A stretch of 64,000 nt of DNA, taken from Methylococcaceae bacterium (lineage in GTDB: Bacteria; Pseudomonadota; Gammaproteobacteria; Methylococcales; Methylomonadaceae). Below, piece after piece: positions 31,884-42,087 of this stretch. The position numbers and the translations under genes are program-made. The stretch covers positions 1 to 64,000 of the forward strand of contig JADKAL010000016.1 in assembly GCA_016715325.1 (NCBI GenBank), written 5' to 3'. Under the pieces are notes generated by a model. That model had not been told where the DNA came from, made no database searches, and saw only the letters and a list, made by a program, of their open reading frames with translations. The number at the start of each line of letters is the position of its first letter. The first letter of the stretch is position 1.

Positions 31884-32665
31884 TGGCTGAATTCACCCTG
31901 CCTAAAAACTCCGTTTTGACCAAGGGCAAAACATTCAAGGCTCCAAGCGGAACAAAAAATATTCGACGTTTTGAAGTTTATCGATGGGATCCAGAAACGG
32001 GAGAAAATCCTCGAATCGATGTTTATGAGCTGGATGCCGACGCTTGCGGCACCAAGGTTTTGGATGCCATTATCTATATCAAAAATGAAGTAGACAGCAC
32101 GTTGACCTTCAGGCGTTCCTGTCGCGAAGGTGTCTGCGGATCTTGCGCGATGAATGTAAACGGCAGAAATACGCTGGTTTGCACCAAAGCGATAAGCGAA
32201 TATTCCGGCACTATCAAAATATATCCTCTGCCGCATTTAGATGTGGTCAAGGATCTCGTACCGGATATGACCCATTTTTATGAACAGTATGCAGAAATCA
32301 AACCCTGGCTGACCAATAACTCAACGCCCCCTGAAAAAGAACGCTTACAAAGCAAAGCCGAACGCGACAAGCTTGACGGTTTGTATGATTGCGTCTTATG
32401 CGCTTGCTGTTCGACCAGTTGTCCCAGCTATTGGTGGAATAGCGATAAATATTTAGGTCCGGCAGTGCTGCTGCAGGCTTATCGCTGGCTGGTCGACAGC
32501 CGCGACGAAAATACCGAAGTACGGCTCGACCAGCTTGACGATGCTTTCAAACTGTATCGGTGCCACACTATCATGAATTGTACCGATACCTGTCCTAAAG
32601 GGTTGAATCCCGCCAAAGCTATCGCAGAAACCAAAAAACTTTTGGTTAATCGAAAGGATAAATAA
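31883..32665 (+). CDS. sdhB: Succinate dehydrogenase iron-sulfur subunit
   Basis: Electron-transfer subunit of 260 residues. The 2Fe-2S ligands lie in [16 protein letters not shown] and LVCTKA, and the 4Fe-4S and 3Fe-4S ligands in [17 protein letters not shown] and [11 protein letters not shown]. The N-terminal 25 residues extend slightly beyond E. coli SdhB. It overlaps sdhA by one base and precedes sdhE by ten. Confidence 0.98.
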   Translation: MAEFTLPKNSVLTKGKTFKAPSGTKNIRRFEVYRWDPETGENPRIDVYELDADACGTKVLDAIIYIKNEVDSTLTFRRSCREGVCGSCAMNVNGRNTLVCTKAISEYSGTIKIYPLPHLDVVKDLVPDMTHFYEQYAEIKPWLTNNSTPPEKERLQSKAERDKLDGLYDCVLCACCSTSCPSYWWNSDKYLGPAVLLQAYRWLVDSRDENTEVRLDQLDDAFKLYRCHTIMNCTDTCPKGLNPAKAIAETKKLLVNRKDK

Positions 32666-32675
32666 AATAAGCTTA

Positions 32676-32879
32676 ATGGATGAGCTTGCAAAATTAAAAT
32701 GGCAATGCCGTCGCGGCACACGAGAATTGGATTTGCTACTGAACGATTATCTAGATAATCGATTCATTAAAGCAAATCCGGAAGACCAACGTTATTTTTT
32801 GGAAATACTCAATCTCGAAGACTCAATACTATTAGCGCGAATCGACCAATTGGCGAAGCGATTGGGTGGTGTTGATTAG
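32676..32879 (+). CDS. sdhE: FAD assembly factor SdhE
   Basis: A 67-residue helical protein that promotes covalent flavinylation of SdhA. The essential RGxxE motif is seen as RRGTRELD, followed by LLNDYLDNRF, as in E. coli YgfY/SdhE. It lies ten bases after sdhB, so assembly factor and substrate are made from one transcript. Confidence 0.92.
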   Translation: MDELAKLKWQCRRGTRELDLLLNDYLDNRFIKANPEDQRYFLEILNLEDSILLARIDQLAKRLGGVD

Positions 32880-32956
32880 TAATGGCATTCGATGATTAAG
32901 TTTAGAATTCCAAAATTCTTTAAAACCGTCATTAAATTTTTTATAGGACATAATCA

Positions 32957-33967
32957 ATGCATAAAGTCACGCTGATCAAAGGCGATGGGATCGGCCCGTC
33001 TATCATGGATGAAGCTGTTAAGATTATCGACGCATCCGGCGCGAAGATCGAATGGGAAGAAGCGTATGCAGGCCTTTCGGCGTTTGAGAAATTCGAAACG
33101 CCGCTTCCGGACGAAACGATGATCTCTTTCGATAAAACCCGTGTGGCGTTCAAAGGGCCGTTGACCACCGTGGTCGGTACCGGCTTCCGCAGTATTAATG
33201 TGGCGCTTCGGCAAAAATACGAACTATACGCAAACGTTCGTCCGGCGAAGAGTTGGGAGGGTGTTAAAACCCGTTACGATGATGTCGATATTGTGATTGT
33301 TCGGGAAAATACCGAAGGACTGTATTCAGGGCTTGAGCATTACCTTACCGCCAAAAAAGACATCGCCGAAAGTTTAGCAGTTGTCACCCGAAGCGGTTCG
33401 CAGCGCGTTATCGAGTACGCATTCAAATACGCCCGCGATAACAACCGCAAAAAAGTCACCGTTTGCCACAAAGCCAATATCTTAAAATACACCCAAGGCA
33501 TTTTCTTAGATGTGGCGCGAGAAACCGCGGCTAAATATCCTGATATCCAGTTCGACGAAAAAATCGTCGATGCCGCTTGTATGCACATGGTGATGAATCC
33601 GCAGCAGTTCGATGTTGTGGTAACAACGAATATGTTCGGCGATATTCTTTCTGATTTAACCGCCGGATTAGTCGGCGGGCTTGGGTTGATTCCCGGTGCA
33701 AACATCGGCGACGATGCGGCTCTTTTCGAAGCGGTGCACGGCAGTGCTCCCGACATAGCCGGAAAAAACCTGGCAAATCCCGCCGCCGTCATCATGGCTG
33801 GTGTGATGATGTTGAACCATCTGGGTGAGTTTGAAGCGGCAGCACGGGTAAAAACAGCTCTCGAAAAAGTCGTCAATGAAGGGAAATATGTCACTCCGGA
33901 TTTGAACCCGCAATCAAAAGTTGGAACTAAAGAAATGGGCGATGCGATTGTGGGGGCGATGGCATAA
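32957..33967 (+). CDS. Isocitrate dehydrogenase, NAD-type
   Basis: A 336-residue member of the isocitrate/isopropylmalate dehydrogenase family. The isocitrate-binding arginines and the metal/substrate text are visible: GDGIGP, RENTEGLYSG, MFGDILSDLTAGLVGGLGLIP, and HGSAPDIAGKNLANP. The length and the short form resemble NAD-dependent isocitrate dehydrogenases rather than the 416-residue NADP enzyme of E. coli. Its place between sdhE and acnB favours isocitrate over isopropylmalate, and no leu gene is near. Homoisocitrate or tartrate activity cannot be excluded by sequence alone. The ATG has an AGGA ribosome site. Confidence 0.88.
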   Translation: MHKVTLIKGDGIGPSIMDEAVKIIDASGAKIEWEEAYAGLSAFEKFETPLPDETMISFDKTRVAFKGPLTTVVGTGFRSINVALRQKYELYANVRPAKSWEGVKTRYDDVDIVIVRENTEGLYSGLEHYLTAKKDIAESLAVVTRSGSQRVIEYAFKYARDNNRKKVTVCHKANILKYTQGIFLDVARETAAKYPDIQFDEKIVDAACMHMVMNPQQFDVVVTTNMFGDILSDLTAGLVGGLGLIPGANIGDDAALFEAVHGSAPDIAGKNLANPAAVIMAGVMMLNHLGEFEAAARVKTALEKVVNEGKYVTPDLNPQSKVGTKEMGDAIVGAMA

Positions 33968-33994
33968 TCGTTTATACAAAACCTTAAAGTGATG

Positions 33995-34023
33995 AATTGC
34001 TTCATGTCTCCATGTAAGCAATT
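33995..34023 (+). terminator. Hairpin at the end of the sdh-icd block
   Basis: AATTGCTTCATG, a TCTC loop and CATGTAAGCAATT form a 12-pair stem with one bulged T, 27 bases after the icd stop. There is no T-run, so it may protect the mRNA end rather than terminate transcription on its own. Confidence 0.4.
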
Positions 34024-34057
34024 TATGATTTATCGATTCATCCGTTTAAAGTCTAAG

Positions 34058-34151
34058 CCGTTCGTACCCCACGGGGCATAAATGCTGAACAAGTCGACGC
34101 ACAGACCGTCCTTCGACAGGCTCAATACCCGAAGGGCATGAAGGCGAACGG
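34058..34151. repeat. Palindromic intergenic repeat (CCGTTCG ... CGAACGG)
   Basis: A 94-base element bounded by CCGTTCG and its inverse CGAACGG, in the 364-base space between icd and the sulfotransferase gene. It contains CCTTCGACAGGCTCA, related to the repeat units at 11511-11588 and 38806-38943. Elements with such ends are common in intergenic regions of proteobacteria. Apart from this and the hairpin at 33995, I see nothing in that space. Confidence 0.55.
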
Positions 34152-34331
34152 GAGTTAAGACTTCACTGGGTCGAATCTATAATGTTTGTTCTTTATAAAA
34201 GCGATGCTGGTTTCAGAGCCAACTAAAAATTCGTCTTGTCTATCAAAGACAGTAAGCCCGATAAAACGTAAAATAAATTTAGACAATCAAACATAGTAGA
34301 AGCCGCCTTGAATGTTTTTAATCATTAAAAC

Positions 34332-35687
34332 ATGTCTAAATTAAACCAAGCCATTACAATCCACCAGAAAGGTAATAAACTCGAGGCCGGCAGGCTGTAT
34401 AAGGAAATTATCGATTCCGATCCCGAAAATGCGTCCGCGCTGCATTTTTACGGATTGATCGAAGCGGATAGAAACGAATACGAGAACGCTTTAAAGCATC
34501 TTGAAAAAGCCTTAATTATTCAACCTGAAAACGCCCATTTTCATCACAATAGCGCTGGAATATATTCAAGATTAGGGCTTATTGATAAAGCGGCTTTTCA
34601 TTTTCAACAAGCATTTAAACTAAAACCGGATTACGGCGAAGCTTATCAAGGTTTTACGGAATCGGTGTACTGCGACGACCAAACTAGTCTTTTAAATAGC
34701 ATCGAGAAACAAATTCAGCGAAAAGAAACGACGGCTAATCAAAAATGTTACATGCATTTTGCAGCCGGTAAAATTTGCGCCGATTCTAACCGGTATCCAA
34801 AAGCCTTTCAGCATTACGAAAAAGGGAATAAATTAAAAAAGGTAAGTTTTGATGGTGAAAGAAACCGGAATCTTACAAATCTTCAAATACAGTATTTTAA
34901 TGAAGCATTTGTAGAAAAAACCAAAGAATGGGGGCTTTTCTGTCGAACGCCCATTTTTATCGTAGGTATGCCGCGTTCCGGCACCACTCTGATCGAACAA
35001 ATTTTATCATGTCATTCGTTAGTTCACGGCGCGGGCGAACTTCCCGATATCGAAAATATTGTTAATACCATTCAATTCAATACCAAGAATAAATTACCTT
35101 ATCCGTTTTTTTTGAATGAAACCACCTTGCATGATTTATTAGGATACGGGCTGTCCTATATCAATAATTTAAATAATTTATCGGGCAATAAAGCGAGAGT
35201 GATCAATAAGAATCCGTTGAATTTTAATTATATAGGGTTCATATTATTGGTCTTTCCGAACGCAAAAATTATTCATCTACACAGAGATCCGCTCGATACT
35301 TGTTTGTCTTGTTATTTTCAGAATTTTGCCAAAGCACAGGAGTACGCGTTCGACTTGGAAAGCCTCGGTGATTTTTATTGCGAATATCATCGGTTGATGA
35401 GCCATTGGACGACCGTTTATCCTAATCGGATTAAAACCATCCAATACGAAGAATTGGTTAGTCATTCTGAAGCTATTATTCGGGATTTACTTCAATATTG
35501 CGATCTGCCTTGGGAGGATCGATGCCTTGATTTTCATGAAAGTAAACGAGGTGTCCTTACCGCAAGCAAATACCAGATACGAAGACCTATTTATAAAAGT
35601 TCGATGGGTCAATGGCAAAACTATAAAGATTTTTTGCAACCTTTAATCAACAAATTCATCCAAAAAGGACTACTGAGTCAATGTTAA
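34332..35687 (+). CDS. TPR-containing sulfotransferase family protein
   Basis: A 451-residue protein. The first 130 residues form about three to four tetratricopeptide repeats (AGRLYKEIIDSDPENASALH, YENALKHLEKALIIQPENA, AAFHFQQAFKLKPDYGEA). The C-terminal part is a sulfotransferase domain: the PAPS 5'-phosphate loop is FIVGMPRSGTTLIEQIL near residue 217 and the 3'-phosphate site is KIIHLHRDPLDTCLSCYFQ. It would move sulphate from PAPS to an unknown acceptor, perhaps a protein held by the repeats. It sits inside the TCA block without any clear link to it, and lacks a clear ribosome site. AT content is somewhat higher than in its neighbours, which may hint at transfer. Confidence 0.88.
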   Translation: MSKLNQAITIHQKGNKLEAGRLYKEIIDSDPENASALHFYGLIEADRNEYENALKHLEKALIIQPENAHFHHNSAGIYSRLGLIDKAAFHFQQAFKLKPDYGEAYQGFTESVYCDDQTSLLNSIEKQIQRKETTANQKCYMHFAAGKICADSNRYPKAFQHYEKGNKLKKVSFDGERNRNLTNLQIQYFNEAFVEKTKEWGLFCRTPIFIVGMPRSGTTLIEQILSCHSLVHGAGELPDIENIVNTIQFNTKNKLPYPFFLNETTLHDLLGYGLSYINNLNNLSGNKARVINKNPLNFNYIGFILLVFPNAKIIHLHRDPLDTCLSCYFQNFAKAQEYAFDLESLGDFYCEYHRLMSHWTTVYPNRIKTIQYEELVSHSEAIIRDLLQYCDLPWEDRCLDFHESKRGVLTASKYQIRRPIYKSSMGQWQNYKDFLQPLINKFIQKGLLSQC

Positions 35688-35744
35688 ACCATCGACTGAG
35701 CGAAATTAACCTCAATATCATTTATTATTAACCGGAAACAATCC

Positions 35745-38285
35745 ATGTTAGAACAATACCGTAAACAAGCCGCAGAACGCGCCGCAGAGGGTCTAGTACC
35801 TAAACCTTTAGATGCCGGACAAACAGCAGCTTTAATAGAGTTATTAAAGCAACCGTCGGCAGGTGAAGAAGCATTTTTGCTTGATTTATTGGCAAACCGT
35901 ATCCCTGCGGGTGTGGATGAAGCGGCGTATGTGAAAGCGGGTTTTCTTGCGGCGGTTGCTAAAGCCGAGATTATTTCGCCAATCATAAGGCCTGCACGAG
36001 CGACTGAGTTATTGGGCACCATGCTAGGCGGTTACAATGTTGCCCCGCTTATCGATTTGCTCGACCACAAAGAAATGGCGTCGATTGCCGCCAAGTCGTT
36101 ATCCCATACCTTGCTGATATTCGATGCCTTTCACGACATACAAGAAAAGGCGGATGCGGGCAACGCTTACGCTAAACAGATCATTCAATCCTGGGCTGAG
36201 GCCGAATGGTTTACGGCTAAACCGGAAGTGCCTCAAAAACTAACCGTCACCGTTTTTAAAGTCACCGGCGAAACCAATACGGACGATTTGTCGCCTGCGC
36301 CGGATGCGTGGTCGCGGCCCGATATTCCATTACATGCCAAAGCGATGTTGAAGATGCCGCGCGAAGGCATCACCAATGCCGAGCAGCAAATTACCGAGCT
36401 GAAAAAGAAAGGCTTTCCTGTAGCGTATGTGGGAGACGTGGTCGGTACGGGTTCATCGCGTAAATCGGCTACCAACTCGGTGTTATGGTACATGGGTGAC
36501 GATATTCCTTACATTCCGAATAAGCGGGAAGGCGGGGTCTGTATCGGCGGCAAGATTGCGCCGATTTTTTTCAATACAATGGAAGACTCCGGTGCATTGC
36601 CTTTCGAATGCGATGTTACCCAAATGGCGATGGGCGATGTCATCGATATTTATCCATATGAAGGTGTTGTTAAACGTCACGAAAGCGGTGAGTTGGTCTG
36701 TCGTTTCGAGTTAAAAACCGATGTAATACTGGATGAAGTGAGAGCCGGCGGGCGTATCCCACTGATTATCGGCCGGGCTTTAACCGAGCGCGCTCGCAAA
36801 ATGCTTGAATTACCGGCATCTACTGTATTTAAACGTCCTCAATCGGCGCAAGAAAGTAACAAGGGGTTCACGTTGGCGCAAAAAATGGTCGGAAAAGCTT
36901 GCGGGGTTCCGGGTGTTCGTCCGAATACCTATTGCGAGCCTTATATGACCACTGTCGGTTCGCAAGATACTACCGGCCCGATGACGCGCGACGAATTAAA
37001 GGATTTAGCCTGTTTAGGGTTTTCAGCCGATTTAGTCTTGCAGTCCTTTTGTCATACCGCCGCTTATCCAAAGCCGGTGGATGTTACCATGCACCACACC
37101 TTGCCGGATTTCATCATGAACCGGGGCGGTGTATCGTTACGTCCGGGCGATGGAATTATTCATTCCTGGTTAAACCGGATGCTTCTGCCGGATACGGTCG
37201 GTACAGGCGGGGATTCGCATACCCGTTTCCCTATCGGAATTAGCTTTCCGGCAGGTTCGGGATTGGTAGCTTTTGCAGCGGCAACCGGGGTCATGCCGTT
37301 GGATATGCCGGAATCGGTCCTGGTGCGCTTTAAAGGCAAGATGCAACCGGGGATTACCTTGCGGGATATGGTCAATGCTATCCCTTATGCTGCTATAAAA
37401 CGCGGCTTGCTGACCTTAGATAAAAAAGGCAAAAAGAATGTCTTTTCCGGGAGGATATTGGAAATCGAAGGATTGCCGGATTTAAAGGTCGAGCAAGCGT
37501 TCGAAATCTCCGATGCTTCCGCAGAACGTTCAGCGGGCGGTTGCACGATCAGGTTAAACAAAGAACCCATCATCGAGTACATTACCTCCAACGTTAGTTT
37601 ATTAAGATGGATGATCGCCCAAGGCTACGGCGATGTACGCACCATCGAGCGACGCATTAAAAACATGGAAGCCTGGTTGGCAAATCCGGTGTTGATGGAG
37701 CCGGACGCCGACGCGGAGTACTATGAAATCATCGAAATCGATATGGATGAAATCAAAGAACCGCTATTGGCTTGCCCGAACGATCCTGACGATATTAAAC
37801 CCTTATCGGAAGTTGCAGGAACTAAAATCGATGAAGTCTTTTTAGGGTCTTGCATGACGAATATCGGGCATTTCCGCGCCGCCGGTAAATTGCTGGATAA
37901 ACACAAAGGCGATTTACCGACACGTTTGTGGATTGCACCGCCGACTAAAATGGACCAAAATCAGTTAGTCGAAGAGGGCTATTACGGCACATTCGGCAAA
38001 GCCGGGGCGCGTATGGAAATGCCGGGATGTTCATTGTGTATGGGGAATCAGGCGCGTGTAAAAGAAGGTGCAACAGTTGTGTCGACCTCAACCCGCAATT
38101 TTCCTAATCGTTTAGGTAACGGCGCCAACGTATTCCTTTCGTCAGCAGAACTAGGCGCTGTATGTTCATTGCTGGGGAAAATTCCGACGATAGAAGAGTA
38201 TCGTGAATATGCAGATGTTATTAGCGCAACGGCACCGGATACCTATCGATACCTCAATTTCAATGAGATAGCGAGCTATCAATAA
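35745..38285 (+). CDS. acnB: Aconitate hydratase B / 2-methylisocitrate dehydratase
   Basis: Bifunctional aconitase of 846 residues, the normal AcnB length. The N-terminal HEAT-like domain opens with [26 protein letters not shown] in the way typical for AcnB. The swivel domain contains [20 protein letters not shown]. The 4Fe-4S ligands are in [18 protein letters not shown] and [14 protein letters not shown]. It converts citrate to isocitrate, feeding the isocitrate dehydrogenase encoded upstream. A GGAAA ribosome site precedes the ATG. Confidence 0.97.
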   Translation: MLEQYRKQAAERAAEGLVPKPLDAGQTAALIELLKQPSAGEEAFLLDLLANRIPAGVDEAAYVKAGFLAAVAKAEIISPIIRPARATELLGTMLGGYNVAPLIDLLDHKEMASIAAKSLSHTLLIFDAFHDIQEKADAGNAYAKQIIQSWAEAEWFTAKPEVPQKLTVTVFKVTGETNTDDLSPAPDAWSRPDIPLHAKAMLKMPREGITNAEQQITELKKKGFPVAYVGDVVGTGSSRKSATNSVLWYMGDDIPYIPNKREGGVCIGGKIAPIFFNTMEDSGALPFECDVTQMAMGDVIDIYPYEGVVKRHESGELVCRFELKTDVILDEVRAGGRIPLIIGRALTERARKMLELPASTVFKRPQSAQESNKGFTLAQKMVGKACGVPGVRPNTYCEPYMTTVGSQDTTGPMTRDELKDLACLGFSADLVLQSFCHTAAYPKPVDVTMHHTLPDFIMNRGGVSLRPGDGIIHSWLNRMLLPDTVGTGGDSHTRFPIGISFPAGSGLVAFAAATGVMPLDMPESVLVRFKGKMQPGITLRDMVNAIPYAAIKRGLLTLDKKGKKNVFSGRILEIEGLPDLKVEQAFEISDASAERSAGGCTIRLNKEPIIEYITSNVSLLRWMIAQGYGDVRTIERRIKNMEAWLANPVLMEPDADAEYYEIIEIDMDEIKEPLLACPNDPDDIKPLSEVAGTKIDEVFLGSCMTNIGHFRAAGKLLDKHKGDLPTRLWIAPPTKMDQNQLVEEGYYGTFGKAGARMEMPGCSLCMGNQARVKEGATVVSTSTRNFPNRLGNGANVFLSSAELGAVCSLLGKIPTIEEYREYADVISATAPDTYRYLNFNEIASYQ

Positions 38286-38331
38286 TCAGGTAAATTAGAA
38301 TCACGAGCCGGTAAGAAAGCGCATAACTTTA

Positions 38332-38664
38332 CTATTTGTTAGCATTTTTCTTAACGGCTTTCGGCCTAGGCCCCAGCGGTTGGGTATACATTCTAAGACG
38401 GTCGGAATGTTGATGCATCATTTGATTTCGTTGGAAGAATTCCATCTGGTTTTGCTGATCTATCAACTGTTGTAATTGGCGTTCTTGATCTTGTAAAAGC
38501 AACGATCTTCGGTATTGATCTTGATATTGGAGTTGTTGCTGCGTTTGTAAATGCTGGATTTGCACTTGCTGCCAAAAATTATCCTGAAAACCGCCCGGCG
38601 GAATGTAAGCGCGAGGCGCTGCAAACACAGAAAAGCTAACTAAAAAAAATAAAATTCTTAACAT
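38332..38664 (-). CDS. Gln-rich secreted protein of unknown function
   Basis: A 110-residue protein I do not recognise. The first 15 residues, MLRILFFLVSFSVFA, form a signal peptide. The mature part is very rich in glutamine (about a third from residue 30 to 80: HLQTQQQLQYQDQYRR, LLQDQERQLQQLIDQQNQ), probably one long helix or coiled coil, and ends in a basic tail. It would act in the periplasm or outside. It lies alone, convergent with acnB. Confidence 0.6.
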   Translation of the reverse strand: MLRILFFLVSFSVFAAPRAYIPPGGFQDNFWQQVQIQHLQTQQQLQYQDQYRRSLLLQDQERQLQQLIDQQNQMEFFQRNQMMHQHSDRLRMYTQPLGPRPKAVKKNANK

Positions 38665-39042
38665 AATTATGCTTGGAAATGGTTAATAACCGAATCACGC
38701 AAAGCAAATAAACTTTGCGATTCATTTGCCTAAATTAGGCTAAATTTTAGTCAATTAGTTTCATAGTCTCAGCGATTCCGTGGAAAAGATTCAATGCCTG
38801 ATAACGTTCTCTGAGCGGAGGCAAGGGGAACTTATTGATACGGTCCTTTAATGTGTAAGCTAAAGCTATATTTGCTACCTTCGGCCATGCTCAGGGAACG
38901 ATATTAAACTCAACGGGGTTCCCTGAGCGGAGTCGAAGGGAAAATAAAACCGCACAAGATCGAATCTATAAAACCCCACAAAGCCGACCCCGCCATGTTT
39001 ATTTTCCTATAGACACTAAAAATAGTCCGAGCTGTTTTCGGC
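38665..39042. other. Intergenic region carrying palindromic repeats
   Basis: A 378-base space between the pepN end and the start of the Gln-rich gene, both on the minus strand. It holds the three repeat units listed at 38806-38943; no gene was found. Confidence 0.5.
38806..38943. repeat. Cluster of three palindromic repeat units
   Basis: Units at 38806-38831, 38877-38899 (inverted) and 38918-38943 share a core near CCCTGAGCGGAGTCGAAGG. The alternating orientation is that of a bacterial interspersed mosaic element. Related units occur at 11511-11588 and 34058-34151. Confidence 0.6.
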
Positions 39043-41694
39043 TTATATTAAGCTTTTACTCGCAACTTCATATAAATCCCTTGAAATATCAGGACTGTTC
39101 ATGACTCGCTCAAGTTGCGTTTTCATCAGTGCTTGTCTGTTTTGGTCGTAGCGCCGCCAGGATGTTAAGGGACCCAACATACGTGAGGCGACTTGAGGAT
39201 TTAGACTATTCAGAGCAATTACTTGATCGGCCAGAAATTCATATCCTTGTCCGTTGCCGGCATGAAAATGCAGCGGATTGGCTTGGGTAAACGAACCGAT
39301 AACGGCTCTCACTCGATTAGGTGTGGCTAAATCGAAAGCTGGATGTTTTAGGAGACTGAGAACATTGGCGAATGTGTCCGGCATCGGACTGGCCGATTGA
39401 ATGGCAAACCATTTATCGATAACCAAGGCTTCCGATTGCCATTTTTGATAAAAGCTTTTTAAGCATTGATCTTTAGCCGGATGGGGATGATTTACGATAT
39501 TCGCAAGTGCTGCAATTTGATCGGTCATATTCTTGGCCGTATTAAACTGTTCTTCAGTCCATTGCTGAATTTTGTTGTTTTCCAAGCGGCTTAGAAAACT
39601 TAAACACATATTTTTGATTCGCCTGCGTCCGATTGCGCCGGAATCGAAATGACCGGATTCATCGCGATGGTTTGCCGTGTAAAGCTTTTCAAGGTCGGCT
39701 TGCAAAACTTCAGCGAGCGTGCGAATGACAAATTCTCTGGCAATATGAATTGCAGTCACATCAATGACAGGGATTTGTTCGGCTAAATAGCTTTCCGACG
39801 GCAAACTTAGCAATAGCGAAAAATACGAAAGGTCGTCCCAAGGTTGTGAAAGCACCTGTCTGAAGGCGTCGACCATGATGGGAACGACTTGTAACTCTCT
39901 ACCTTGCTGGAAGTCGGCAATCAAGCCGGCAATTACTTTTCCTGCGAGTTGTTGCCCGGCTTCCCAACGGTTAAAGGTATCGGTGTCGTAGCTTAATAAA
40001 AACGCGAGTTCATCCAAGCTGCGTTCCATATCCAGTTTGACGGGCGCTGAAAAATTCCGCAGGATGGAGACGATTGGTTTCTCTTTTAACCCTTTAAAAA
40101 CAAAATATTCTTTAGCCGATTTGAGTTGTAGTGTCACTTCATCGGCTTCTTTATCGTCTCCTTGCAATCTACATTTTTGGGTCTTGCCTTGATTATCGAT
40201 TAAACCGATGCTAATAGGGATATGCAGCGGTGCTTTTTCCGGTTGACCGGGTGTCGGCGGACAGCTTTGTGTGATTGTTAACATCAGCGTTTGATTGTTT
40301 GAATCATAACTTTGCTCGACGTGGATTACCGGTGTTCCGGCTTGTCCGTACCACCGCCGGAATTGTGTTAAATCGACCGAATTGGCGGCTTCCATGGCAC
40401 TCACAAAATCGTCGCAGGTCACTGCTTGACCGTCGTGACGCTCAAAATAGCAGTCGCAACCTTTTCTGAAGCCTTCCGGTCCCAGCAGAGTATGCAGCAT
40501 CCTGACAACTTCCGCGCCTTTTTCGTAGACTGTTAGCGTATAAAAATTGTTGATTTCGATATAAGAATCCGGCCGGATTGGATGCGCCATCGGACCGGCG
40601 TCTTCGGCAAATTGCCGGGTCCTCAGATTGTTAACGTCTTCGATACGTTTTACGGCTTTCGAGGTATGATCGCCTGTGAATTCCTGATCGCGAAAAACGG
40701 TAAAGCCTTCTTTTAAACTTAACTGAAACCAATCCCGGCAGGTAATGCGGTTGCCGGTCCAGTTGTGGAAGTATTCATGCCCGATGACGCCCTCGATATG
40801 TTCGTAATCGGAGTCGGTCGCCGTGTCCGGGCGCGCCAAGACGAATTTGGTGTTGAAAATATTCAAGCCCTTATTTTCCATTGCGCCCATATTGAAATGG
40901 CTCACCGCGACAATCATATAGAGATCGAGGTCGTATTCCCGTCCGTAAACTTTTTCATCCCATGCCATCGAGTTTTTCAAGGACTGCATGGCGTGTGCGC
41001 ATTTGTCGATATCGTGCGGTTCGACAAAGATTTGTAAGCTTACATTCCGTCCGGACATTGTTCGATAAGAGTCTTCCAGGCATTCCAATCGGCCCGCAAC
41101 CAAGGCGAATAAGTAGCAGGGTTTATTGAAAGGATCTTGCCAAGTCACCCAATGCCTGTTGTTTTCGAGTTCGCCCGAAGCAATTTTATTGCCGTTTGAG
41201 AGTAAAACCGGATAACGATCTTTATCGCCCACTAGGGTTGTGGTGAATTTCGCCATGACATCGGGGCGATCAAGAAAATAGGTGATCTTCCTAAATCCTT
41301 CCGCTTCGCATTGCGTGCACAACATGTCTTTGGATAAATACAGTCCCTCTAAAGCCGTATTGGCTTTTGGGTTGATTTCGTTTTCAATCGTTAAGGTAAA
41401 GCTACGTTGTTGCGGGACATGATGAACAATGAGGCTATCCGGCGTGACTTGAAAGTCGCTTTCCGTCAAAACGGTATCGTCGTTTAAAACAATTTGTAAA
41501 AGCTTGAGATTTTCGCCGTTAAGTATCAGCGCAGCCTCGTTCGACTGGCTGGCCGGATTCCTGATTAAGGAGAGCCTTGAAATGACTCTCGTTTGTTGTT
41601 CGTCTAACGTAAAGTTGAGGTCGACTGTTTGGATAAGGTAATCAGGTACTTTATAGTCTTTAAGATAGACCGTTTGTGGGTTTGCATCGCGCAT
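39043..41694 (-). CDS. pepN: Aminopeptidase N
   Basis: M1-family zinc aminopeptidase of 883 residues (E. coli PepN 870), cytoplasmic, removing N-terminal residues from peptides. The substrate-recognition GAMEN is at 270-274 and the zinc motif HEYFH-NWTGNR at 306-316, with the third zinc ligand in SLKEGFTVFRDQEF. The start overlaps the DUF423 stop by one base (TAATG), so the two genes are coupled. It ends the moaB-DUF423-pepN transcript. Confidence 0.97.
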   Translation of the reverse strand: MRDANPQTVYLKDYKVPDYLIQTVDLNFTLDEQQTRVISRLSLIRNPASQSNEAALILNGENLKLLQIVLNDDTVLTESDFQVTPDSLIVHHVPQQRSFTLTIENEINPKANTALEGLYLSKDMLCTQCEAEGFRKITYFLDRPDVMAKFTTTLVGDKDRYPVLLSNGNKIASGELENNRHWVTWQDPFNKPCYLFALVAGRLECLEDSYRTMSGRNVSLQIFVEPHDIDKCAHAMQSLKNSMAWDEKVYGREYDLDLYMIVAVSHFNMGAMENKGLNIFNTKFVLARPDTATDSDYEHIEGVIGHEYFHNWTGNRITCRDWFQLSLKEGFTVFRDQEFTGDHTSKAVKRIEDVNNLRTRQFAEDAGPMAHPIRPDSYIEINNFYTLTVYEKGAEVVRMLHTLLGPEGFRKGCDCYFERHDGQAVTCDDFVSAMEAANSVDLTQFRRWYGQAGTPVIHVEQSYDSNNQTLMLTITQSCPPTPGQPEKAPLHIPISIGLIDNQGKTQKCRLQGDDKEADEVTLQLKSAKEYFVFKGLKEKPIVSILRNFSAPVKLDMERSLDELAFLLSYDTDTFNRWEAGQQLAGKVIAGLIADFQQGRELQVVPIMVDAFRQVLSQPWDDLSYFSLLLSLPSESYLAEQIPVIDVTAIHIAREFVIRTLAEVLQADLEKLYTANHRDESGHFDSGAIGRRRIKNMCLSFLSRLENNKIQQWTEEQFNTAKNMTDQIAALANIVNHPHPAKDQCLKSFYQKWQSEALVIDKWFAIQSASPMPDTFANVLSLLKHPAFDLATPNRVRAVIGSFTQANPLHFHAGNGQGYEFLADQVIALNSLNPQVASRMLGPLTSWRRYDQNRQALMKTQLERVMNSPDISRDLYEVASKSLI

Positions 41695-42086
41695 TATTTG
41701 TACCTGCTGTTAGAATTTTTGGTTTGAAAAGTGAGGAAAAGTAGCAGCCATGAGAGTAGAAAACATACACCGCCTACAGGGGTTATCATGCCGAGCCAGC
41801 GATAATCCAAAATGGCCAAGAGGTATAGACTGCCCGAAAAAAGCAAAATGCCGAGAAACATGAAACGGCCCGACCAACTAATTTTTTTTGACTCCGGCAT
41901 TTGATTTTGTAAAAGTCCTACGCCGAAAAGCCCTAACGAATGCCACATTTGGTAAGTGACGCCGGTTTGGTAAATGGCTAACGATTCGGCACTTAATATC
42001 GTTTTCAAGCCATGCGCGCCGAATGCGCCTAAACCGACGCCGGAAAAAGCACAAAATGCGCCTAGCGAAAGGAAAACCGATTTCAT
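41694..42086 (-). CDS. DUF423 family membrane protein
   Basis: A 130-residue membrane protein with four hydrophobic segments. The N-terminal GAFCAFSGVGLGAFGAHGLK and the central YQTGVTYQMWHSLGLFGVG are the DUF423 (YgdD-like) signature. The function is unknown. It lies one base after moaB and overlaps pepN by one base. Confidence 0.9.
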   Translation of the reverse strand: MKSVFLSLGAFCAFSGVGLGAFGAHGLKTILSAESLAIYQTGVTYQMWHSLGLFGVGLLQNQMPESKKISWSGRFMFLGILLFSGSLYLLAILDYRWLGMITPVGGVCFLLSWLLLFLTFQTKNSNSRYK

Positions 42087-42087
42087 A

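Noticed and set aside
33340..34005. 221-codon minus-strand frame opposite icd
   Set aside because: It lies fully over the isocitrate dehydrogenase gene and its composition is that of an antisense frame.
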